Shown: positions 25,436 to 33,373 of the stretch, one piece after another
How positions within the stretch are numbered: position 1 is the first letter of the stretch
Layout: each line of letters starts with the position of its first letter
Assembly: GCF_033118175.1 (NCBI RefSeq)
Contig: NC_083714.1
Coordinates: forward strand, 8,990,001-9,054,000
Direction of reading: 5' to 3'
Origin: Dama dama
Taxonomy: Eukaryota > Chordata > Mammalia > Artiodactyla > Cervidae
DNA length: 64,000 bases
Notes under the pieces: model-generated
Told to the model about the DNA's origin: nothing
Seen by the model: the letters and a program-made list of their open reading frames with translations, nothing else
The model's database searches: none
Position numbers and translations under genes: made by a program

Positions 25436-25935
25436 AAAAATAGCACAATGGCTTATAATTCCTGTTAGGTATAACAACAATGGAAAAAATTAAAACCCAA
25501 AAGTAGAATGATTCAAAAGCCTACTTGATTACAGAATATATGTAAAGTGGAAATACTTCAAAATGTGTTTTCTTGGCCACATCTAAAATATGAGGACTTT
25601 TTATATCACTCCCCTCTTTCCTTTAAATGAATATCTACCAATTTTCAAATGTTTGTCCAGGTTTAATGACAAAAATAGACAGATATACTGTTTGCATAAC
25701 AGAAAATATTGATACCAAGCTTAGATCTCAGGATTATTTCCAACTCCAAGCTTCATTTAAACAGGAAATAACCAATGTTGTTGACTCAAACACTCCAAGA
25801 GCTGGGGAACCTGAAACAGAAATCGAACCTGCAACTGAGATTTTCTGTCACATTTATGATCAACCTTTAAGTCCAACACTTTATTTCCTTTCTTGTTCTG
25901 AGCAGTCTCTTCTTTAGGTTGAAAAGTATGAAAAA
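25436..25935. other. Unassigned DNA upstream of HSFY
   Basis: There is a 96-codon open frame at 25627-25917 with no family resemblance that I recognise. Treated as chance. The interval has no counterpart in unit A. Confidence 0.35.
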
Positions 25936-25939
25936 AGAG

Positions 25940-26409
25940 AGAGAGACATAGGGGACTGTAGACCTACTCATGTTCCAAGAGTAATTTTAATCAGAGAAGT
26001 TAGAAAAGGCAGAAACAAAAGGAAATAATCAAGCAATATAAAATAATAAGGATTTAGCCATTAAGCAAAGTCAAGGATCTTTATTTCCTCCTCAAGGGCC
26101 ATAGATAATATTCTGAGCAATATCCTGTGAGCAGTTTTAGAGATGCTAAAGCCCCAACCAGACTGAAATTTAAGTACATAGACCACAGAGTAGATGGAAC
26201 TAGCTGGTCAATGATGTTGTCTCTTAATATCCTCAGTAAGAGGCCATCCCTGAAAGCATTTGGGAAGTGTGGGTCTTTTAATCACCAGCTGCTAGGACGC
26301 CTTGCTTGGTCCTACAATAAATACTACACTTGCTTTCACTGCAACACACAGTCAGTTGATTGACTTTATTGCACAGAAGCGAGCAGACCCAAGTATGGTT
26401 TGGTAACAG
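25940..26409 (+). mobile_element. Probable ERVL/MaLR-like LTR upstream of HSFY
   Basis: The 3' part looks like an LTR R-U5: AATAAA at 26316-26321, then a tail running through GAAGCGAGCAGACCC and ending TTTGGTAACA at 26409, a terminus typical of ERVL-type LTRs. The 5' end is not certain; a TGTAGACC start near 25960 is possible. It lies about 415 bp upstream of the HSFY start codon, in the same orientation. Confidence 0.45.
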
Positions 26410-26603
26410 TACTGAATAATAAGGATGTGTGTATAGAAGGGTGATAAATCACTTTTTTTTCAGGAACCAAGTAGATTTGTTGATGTGATTTTTCTGTGTA
26501 AAAATTCTTTAGGAATGAGATTTTGCAGGTTTCATATTTTTGGTTACTATTTATGTAAGCAGCCTGTATTTAAGTTGATACAGAAGTAGACACTGGTTGA
26601 ACA

Positions 26604-26693
26604 TTACCCTTCAATTGCTAGGAGACCAGTGACTTTGTGATGTCACAGTTACCCTTCAATTGCCAGGAGACCAGTGACTTTGTGATGTCACAG
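26604..26693. repeat. Two 45-bp direct repeats in the HSFY promoter
   Basis: Units 26604-26648 and 26649-26693 abut and differ at one visible base (GCTA versus GCCA). Each begins TTACCCTTCAATTGC and ends GTGATGTCACAG. The array ends 130 bp before the HSFY ATG. Confidence 0.95.
26638..26690. promoter_or_regulatory. Paired CRE-like sites upstream of HSFY
   Basis: TGATGTCA occurs at 26638-26645 and 26683-26690, one per 45-bp repeat. It differs from the palindromic CRE (TGACGTCA) at one position, equivalent to a CpG decay product. CREB/CREM-type factors bind CREs and CREM drives many testis genes; use here is inferred from motif and position only. Confidence 0.45.
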
Positions 26694-26823
26694 CTTTTTG
26701 ACTTTGAGAACCACTGTGATGGTCTAGAGAATTCATCTCTGTAGGCCAGCCAGGCAGCATTTGAAGTTGCAGTGTGTAAAATCAGACAAATGAGAAAAGT
26801 ATCTGAAGAAAGATTTCTTTGAG

Positions 26824-27336
26824 ATGGCACATATTTCTTCAGAAATTCAAGATGTGCCTCCTAAAGATGAAGCAACTGGTTCAGAAACCTCCACTGGATC
26901 TCCTTTGTGTGATTACACACTTACTGAGGACTCAGTTTTGAGATCTATGATCGAAGAAGCAGCTTTTCAGGCTTTGTTTGAGGAAGTTGTGATAAAAATG
27001 CCACGTTACACATTTTCTGTCTCTGAAACAGATGGATTGAACAATTTTCTTTCACTCAATTTTCCTCAAAAACTTTGGAAGATAGTTGAAAGTGATCAGT
27101 TTAAATCTATTTGGTGGGATGAGAGTGGCACTTCTATAGTGATCAATGAAGAAGTCTTTAAGAAAGAAGTCTTAGAAAGAAAGGCCCCTTTCAGAATATT
27201 TGAAACTGATAGTATGAAAAGTTTAGTTAGACAGCTTAACCTTTATGGGTTTAGAAAAAAGCAACAAACTTTTCAAAGATCTGCTTCACTAGCTGACTTT
27301 CTGGAAGAAGAAAACAATGTCTCTGTTTTGAGCAAG
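26824..27336 (+). CDS. HSFY: HSFY exon 1 (coding, residues 1-171)
   Basis: Start chosen at the first ATG, because MAHISSEIQDV matches the known N-terminus of the family. The exon carries an acidic N-terminal region and most of the HSF domain. In the recognition helix residue 134 is Leu, where HSF proteins usually have Phe (FVRQLN). If the donor at 27337 were not used, translation would run to a stop at 27451-27453 and give a 209-residue product lacking the end of the domain. Confidence 0.93.
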
Positions 27337-30300
27337 GTATTCCAAACTTTTCACTTATTATTGGCAATATGTAAGATTAAATCATGTGACCTAGAAAACA
27401 TGTTCACATATGTAGCTAAAACTGAATTTAAAATTGAGATAACAAACTGTTGAAAAGTTTTATTTTTTGAAGTTGAGAACAGCTAGAGGTTAAAATATTT
27501 GATATTTAACAAACATTACTAGCAACTTGAAACCAGATACAAGTCCTGAAGCTAATTAAAGTGGGATTTACTATATATGTTTACAATATATTTTTACTTG
27601 GTATTTACTGTATTTACTGTATATGTTTACAACATATTTTTACTTGAGGATCATAATTGCTTCTAACATGTAAGGTATTTTTTTATAGTGCCTATGCTTT
27701 TGATTTCTCCTTCATATTTGAATGAGATCCTTGCTGGATATAATAATCTGGGTTGTAGATTTTTCTCTTCCATCACTTTAAGTATGCCCTGCCATTCCCT
27801 TCTGGCCTGAAGAGGTTATATTGAAAGATCAGCTGCTATCCTTATGGGAATCTCCTTGTCTCTTATTTGTTGTTTTTCCCTTGCTGCTTTTAATATTTCT
27901 ATTTCTGTTTGATCTTCGTTAATTTGCTTAATATGTGTCTTGGGGTGTTTGCCTTGGGTTTATCATATTTGGGACTTTCTGGGTTTCTTGGACTTGGGTG
28001 GCTATTTCCTTCCCCATTTTAGGGAAGTTTTCAACTATTATCTCCTCAAGTATTTTCTCATGGCCTTTATTTTTGTCTTCTTCTTCTGGTAGTCCTATGA
28101 TTCAAATGTTGGGGTGTTTAACATTGTTCCAGAGGTCTCTGAGGTTGATTTTATTTCTTTTAATTCTTTTTTTCTTTTTCCTCTCTGCTTCATTTATTTC
28201 TACAGTTCTATCTTTTACCTCACTTATCCTATTTTCTGCCTCCATTATTCTACTGTTGGTGCCCTCCAGAGTGTTTTTGATATCATTTATTGCATTATTC
28301 ATTATTGATTGACTCTTTCTTATGTCTTCTAGGTCCGTGTTAAGCATTTCTTGCATCTTCTCAATCCTTGTCTCCAGGCTGTTTATCTGTAACTCTGTTT
28401 TGTTTTCAAGATTTTGGATCATTTTTACTATCAGTATTCTGAATTGAATTCTTTATCAGGTAGACTCCCTATCTCCTCTTCTTTTGTTTGGTTTGTTGGG
28501 CATTTATCATGTTCCTTTACCTGCTGATTATTTCTCTGCCTTTTCGTCTTGTTTAGATTGCTATGGTTGGGGTGGCCTTTCTGTGTTCTGGCACTTTATG
28601 GTTCCTCTTTATTGTGGCTGTTTCTCACTGTGGGTGGGTTTGGTCGGGTGGGCTTATCAAGGTTTCCTGGTTAGGGAGGCTTGTGTTGGTGTTCTAATGG
28701 GTGGAGCTGGATTTCTTCTCTCTGGAGTGCAATGAAGTGTCCAGCAGTGAATTTTGAGATGTCTATGGGTTTGGTGTGACTTTGGGCAGTCTATATATTG
28801 AAGCTCAGGGCGATGTTCCTGCATTGCTGGTATGTCTCGCTCTGGAACTTGTTGGCTCTTGGGTGGTGCTTGGTTTCAGTGTAGGTATGGAGGCTTTTGG
28901 ATGAGCTTTTATCGATTAATGTTCCCTGGAGTCAGGAGTTCTTTGGTGTTCTCAGGTTTTGGACTTATGCCTCTTCCCTCTGGTTTTCAGTTTTATTCTT
29001 ACAGTAGCCTCAAGACTTCTCCAACTATACAGCACTGATGATAAAACATCTAGGTTAATGATGAAGAGCTTCTCCACAGTGAGGGGCACCCGGAGAGGTT
29101 CACAGAGTAACATGGAGAAGGGAAGAGGGAGATAGAGGTGACCAGGAGAAGAAGAGGGGGACTCAAAAGGGGAGAGAGAAAGCTATCCAGTAATCAATTC
29201 TCTATGTACTCTCCACAGTCTGGGCACCTCAGAGAGTTTCACAGTTATACAGCAAAGAGAAGAGGGAGGAAGGAGACAGAGGTGACCAGGAAGAGAAAAG
29301 GGGGAGCCAAAAGGAGAGAGACAAACCCGGCCAGTAATCAGTAATCAGTAATCAGTTCCCTAAGTGTTCTCCACAGCCTGGAACACATAAAAAGATTCAC
29401 ATAGTTAGGTAGAGATGAGAAGGGGGAGGGAGGAGATAGAGGCGACCTGGTGGAGAAAAAGGAGAGTCAAAAGGGGAAGAGCACAATCAAGGCTGTAACC
29501 ACACTCCCAAATTAAAATGGGTACTGAAGATTGGGTTCTTAAAGGTACAAAATTGATAATAAATACCAAAAAGCAAAGATTAAAAATCTAGGGTAGAGGT
29601 TAGACTCTCAAAGATGCAATATTAAAAAAAAAAAAAAAACAATGTCACAAAAATTATAAAAAATATATATATATATGAAGTTTGCTTTAAAAATAGGGTC
29701 TTTTTTGCAAGGTAATAGTAGGTTATAAAAATGAAAATTAAAGGAGTAATAGAGGACTTTAACAACTTAAAAATAATAAAAGTAAAAATATATCTAGGAA
29801 TTTCTCTGGAGCTGTTGCAGGCAGTGTGGGGTCAGTTCAGTTTCAGATAGCTCCTTGATCTGACTTATACTTCTCAAGATCAGTAGGCCCTTTCCAATGT
29901 AGTCGGTGCTAACTACAGGGTTTTAATCTGTTGCACCTGTCACTTCCAGAGCGATTCCCTCTGTTTATTTTAGTTTCTTCTATTTGCTGGTGTCTTTAGT
30001 GTCTAATTTCCACCCTGACACAAGGGGGCAAAAGTGGTCACTATTTAGGCTCACTTGTTCAGTTGTGCTGTGAGGAGGGAGGAACACTCTAAAGAAATAT
30101 CACTGGCATGGGAAATGCTCGAAGACTCGGCCGCACTGGGTTTGCCCCAGCTCAGGGTGCGTGCACTTTCCCAGTTTATACTTCTCAGGATCTATGTTGC
30201 TTCTGCTAGTGCACTGTCTGAAGCGGGCCCTGGGTTGCGTGCACTTCCCAGCTCTAAGCCGCTCAGGTAAGGTTCTCGGGTACTCCACAAAGGCGTGGAC

Positions 30301-30961
30301 TCGGTTGGGCCTGTGTTTTGTGCCCTTCCCAGGTCCCAGCGGCTCAGGCGACCAGGTGCTTGTAGTAGTCTCCCCAGGTGGGGAGTGTATCTTATCACCT
30401 CCCAGGTCCCAGCCACTTGGTTTCCTGGGTGACAGCGGACGTGCCTGTCTCAGGTGTGCCGTGCGTCTCTTCTTGGGAGCTGATCTCTGGCTGTGACCCT
30501 CCCGGCGGATGTCAACCATCCAGAATCCCAAGAAGTCTTGGTTAGCAACTGGGTGCCTGCTTGCAGTTTGGTAGAGGATGCCTCCCCGGGCCCGATATTG
30601 CCCCTTTCCGGCTCTAGCTGCCCCTGCTTGCCTCCCCGTCTCCAGGGGTGATGGGATGGTCTGCAGCCGGCTAGCTCTCCTCTGGTATTTGCTCAGTCCT
30701 TTGTTCTGTGTGTGGGCCCCGCCGTGCCTTAGGTTAGGGCTTTCATGGGATAGTTCTCTCTGACTCTCTCTCTCTCTCTCTCTCTCTGGCTATCCCACAG
30801 CTGTGGTTGCTATCTGATGTTAGTTCCCTCAGATTGCCTCAGGGAGTTCAGGCCCTGTTCTTACCCTAAGCAATGCAGCCTGCACCTCCCTGTTCAGCCC
30901 ACACTTGCTGGTGGCAGATGCGAGCACTGGGAGTTGCCTTTAGGCATGTCATCTGTGGGTT

Positions 30962-31004
<43 letters not shown>

Positions 31005-32186
31005 TTTTTCTCCTAGTTATGTAGCCCTCTGAGATTCCAACACTCTCCACAGACCCACTGGTGAGAGTGTTTCCTAATGTTTGGAAACTTCTCCTCTTTT
31101 AAGACTCCCTTCCTGGGACAGATCTCCATCCCTACGTCTTTTGTGTCTCTTTTTATCTTTTATATTTTGTCCTACCTCCTTTCAAAGACAATGGGCTGCC
31201 ATTCTGGGTGCTTGATGTCCTCTGCCAGCATTCAGAAGTTGTTTTGTGGAATTTGCTCAGCTTTCAAATGTTCTTTCAAAGAATTTGTGGGGGAAAAAGT
31301 GGTCTCCCCGTCTTATTCTTCTGCCATCTTCAGAACGCCTCTCTCTAACATGTGAGATGTTAAAACTACTAATGGAGGTATTTTATTTGATGCTATTTCA
31401 TTTGTATCATTAAAAGAATAAATGCTTATAGTTTAGTTTTGCTTGTCAGTTTTACCTTGGTTTATAAAGAAACTAAATAATTTTCTCCTTTGATTTTAGT
31501 TACGGATCTATCATAATCCAAATTTCAAAAGAGGCTATCCCCAACTTTTAGTAAGAATGAAAAGAAGAGTTGGGATTAAAAATGTCTCTCCAATATCTTC
31601 ATTAGTTCGAGATTACAAGAAGAAGCATGTTAAAGCACGGGGCAACATACATGATCGTAACTCTAATTTTCTTCCTGAAACTAGCGGGGAGAGTGCATTT
31701 TCAGCCTCGACAAGTTTAAGTGTGCCTTTCATACAAAAGCCTTATACCAGGCAGACAGTCGCTAATAGAAGTGCCCTATCTCCATGTGATTTTCCTTCCC
31801 CATCATCAATATTAGTTAGACAAACAGAACAGATTGTGATAGATCAACCTGCTGTTTTAAACCAGTTGAGCATTTTAAATTGGCACTCACATAGCAGCTA
31901 CACTCAAGCAAATGGCTGCATTGAGAACTTTGCTACTACAATTACTTCTGCTTCTCAGAACCACATCGTATTTCCATTACAGAGCAGTTATTTTGGACTG
32001 ATGGTGGAGCCTTCTAAATTTCCAGTTAGGTACAGTGATATGTCAGCCCATGACAGTCGTTTTCCTAACCTGCAACAGAGGGGCAACTCATGGTCCCCAG
32101 TGCCAAGGATCCGTGATACATCTGCCTCCTCTCTTTCAAGGTCAACTCATCAAGAATCTTCATTATATGAAAACCATCCTAATTAA
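26824..32186 (+). CDS. HSFY: HSFY, Y-linked heat shock transcription factor (join 26824-27336, 31500-32186)
   Basis: A complete two-exon gene encoding 399 residues, close to the 401 residues of human HSFY. Exon 1 ends AAG|GTATTC (codon 171, phase 0) and exon 2 begins after TTTTAG at 31499, also phase 0, so the join is open from ATG (26824) to TAA (32184-32186). The HSF-type winged-helix DNA-binding domain covers about residues 76-200. It opens with SLNFPQKLWKIV, has the recognition helix SLVRQLNLYGF (133-143), and closes in exon 2 with YHNPNFKRGYPQLLVRMKRR. The C-terminal half is Ser/Thr-rich with no visible HSF trimerisation coiled coil, as in HSFY of other mammals. HSFY is a nuclear, testis-expressed, HSF-like protein; its targets are not established. 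The intron (27337-31499) holds an L1 in antisense. I see no frameshift or stop, so it may be functional, but transcription cannot be judged from sequence. Confidence 0.92.
27337..27671 (+). other. HSFY intron, 5' part
   Basis: Intron sequence between the splice donor and the L1 insertion. A local direct duplication of about 50 bp (about 27552-27646, containing TTTACTATATATGTTTACAA-like units) is single in unit A. Confidence 0.75.
28102..28422 (-). pseudogene. L1 ORF1p fragment (coiled-coil region)
   Basis: A 106-codon open remnant with long heptad-rich helices (NSLETRIEKMQEML, ISEVKDRTVEINEAE) ending RDLWNNVKHPNI, typical of the ORF1p coiled coil leading into the RNA-binding domain. It is part of the intronic L1 and is not an independent gene. 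Confidence 0.8.
29336..29361. repeat. Short CAGTAAT minisatellite in L1 5'UTR
   Basis: Three to four copies of a CAGTAAT-like heptamer. Confidence 0.8.
30767..30788. repeat. (TC)n microsatellite
   Basis: CT-dinucleotide run within the intronic L1 5'UTR. Confidence 0.9.
30960..31009. repeat. (TTTA)n microsatellite
   Basis: About twelve uninterrupted TTTA units in the L1 5'UTR inside the HSFY intron; likely polymorphic. Confidence 0.95.
31344..31499 (+). other. HSFY intron, 3' part with acceptor
   Basis: Intron remainder ending in a pyrimidine-rich tract and AG at 31498-31499 (TCTCCTTTGATTTTAG). It is homologous to 18345-18504 in unit A, where this AG is mutated. Confidence 0.85.
31500..32186 (+). 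CDS. HSFY: HSFY exon 2 (coding, residues 172-399)
   Basis: Phase-0 continuation from exon 1, starting LRIYHNPNFKRGYP and completing the HSF domain. A Ser/Thr/Gln-rich C-terminal region follows, ending SSLYENHPN. The stop is produced in AATTAAAAC. Unit A reads AATACAAC here and stays open for about 18 further codons, so the two copies differ by one base at the terminus. Confidence 0.92.
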   Translation, partial: LRIYHNPNFKRGYPQLLVRMKRRVGIKNVSPISSLVRDYKKKHVKARGNIHDRNSNFLPETSGESAFSASTSLSVPFIQKPYTRQTVANRSALSPCDFPSPSSILVRQTEQIVIDQPAVLNQLSILNWHSHSSYTQANGCIENFATTITSASQNHIVFPLQSSYFGLMVEPSKFPVRYSDMSAHDSRFPNLQQRGNSWSPVPRIRDTSASSLSRSTHQESSLYENHPN

Positions 32187-32285
32187 AACTGATCTATCAA
32201 ATATGTGTCAGATTATGCAGCATAAAAAAGATTAAAATTTATGGTGGGCGATGTCAACAAATTCCTACAGTTCTCATATTTGAAC

Positions 32286-32291
32286 AATAAA
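32286..32291 (+). terminator. HSFY polyadenylation signal
   Basis: AATAAA 100 bp after the stop codon. The paralogous AATAAA is kept in unit A at 19420-19425. Confidence 0.7.
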
Positions 32292-33373
32292 GTTACATGT
32301 TCATCTTCATAGTTTCATTTTCTATTTTGAAACGAGTAAAATGAGGCCTTATTTCAATGTCTGGCTATATTGATATGTTGTTTTATAAACTCTTTAGTTC
32401 AAAGAAACATTCTTTATGCATCCTAGGTAAATGACAGCTAATCAATTGTTTGTAAGCAAGAAAACGAGAACAAAGGGAAAAGAGGTAAAGAATGTAAAAG
32501 TGATTTCTGAAATCATCCCTGCTGAAATGAATGGGTGTCTAGATTATGATGGTATGGGATAAGGAAGGGACACAAATAAAATTTAAAAATGCAAATACAC
32601 AGTACATACCTTAGAGCATTCTCAGTTACATCATATTCTATGAGTTACTGGATAGAGTCTTAAGAGGTTAGACAGATTGTCCTCATTATAGAAATTCACT
32701 TCATACATGAAAATATAGATGTTGCAGCATATCCAAAATCATGATTGCCATCATACTATCACTGGGATACCAAAGATAACATGACATAGTCAATGATTGG
32801 CCCATGGTCAGCACAAGATTGGTACTTTACAAGATAGGTATTTTACCTTTTAATACAATGTATTATATAGGGTCATTTTTGCTCTGCTCTCCTTAAGGCA
32901 TGCCTTTATTTCCTCCCACCAAGATTCCACCCTATATTTCCTAAAGCATATTTAGATGTTGCTTATCTGTTCCCACAGAGACAGAATAAATTCCTTGTGA
33001 TGAGTGCAACACCTCAGCATGGTTAACAAATTCTTTGAAGACATGATATCTGTTTCCTTTGTTGTTTTATTATCTTTCTGTTACACTGGGCTTCTGGAGC
33101 TACAATCACACAAACTACTTTCAGTCATGCTAAGCCCCACCTCACAACTTTGCCTCAACTCTTTCTAAGGGTTGGAAAGAACCTCTGTTTGCCCTCCTAT
33201 CAAGGTAAGCACAGATAACAGGTCTTCGACGTGTTTTGTGTCTACCCTCTTTTCTTTATGTATCTTTCACATCAGCTAAAATGTAGAGCCTGAAAATGAC
33301 ACATATAAGTACTTACTGAATTATTAATAAAGAAATGTAATAACCAATCAAATGCTATATACATTACTCAACA
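32292..33373. other. HSFY 3' flank, unit B
   Basis: Non-repetitive sequence shared with 19426-20513, ending at the edge of the duplicated unit. No gene seen. Confidence 0.65.

Larger units (their letters stand above)
27672..31343 (-). mobile_element. L1 5' half inserted antisense in the HSFY intron
   Basis: A ruminant L1 of about 3.7 kb, reverse-oriented to HSFY, with its 5' end near 31335 (reverse complement of an L1 start, TCTTCTGCCATCTTC). It has a complete-looking 5'UTR and most of ORF1, and then stops near 27695. The ORF1 coiled-coil region is still open at 28422-28102 (IENKTELQINSLETRIEK-like heptads). TCTAACATGT flanks it at 27662-27671 and 31344-31353 as a 10-bp target-site duplication. 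A short T run at 27678-27684 could be the poly-A tail in reverse. ORF2 is absent. Confidence 0.85.
20514..33373. repeat. Tandem duplication unit B (intact HSFY unit)
   Basis: Head-to-tail partner of unit A. It retains the whole HSFY gene and has an L1 in the HSFY intron that unit A lacks. It lacks the two BovB inserts of unit A (10384-13784 and 15606-16818). Homology to unit A ends at about 33373, after which the sequence is unrelated to the DNA following unit A. Confidence 0.8.

Noticed and set aside
25627..25917. 96-codon frame upstream of HSFY as a possible additional exon
   Set aside because: No similarity to HSFY, not connected by a phase-compatible splice to 26824, and the family is known with two coding exons.
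30055..30763. GC-rich open frames on both strands, up to 143 codons
   Set aside because: Part of the L1 5'UTR in the HSFY intron; composition explains the lack of stops.
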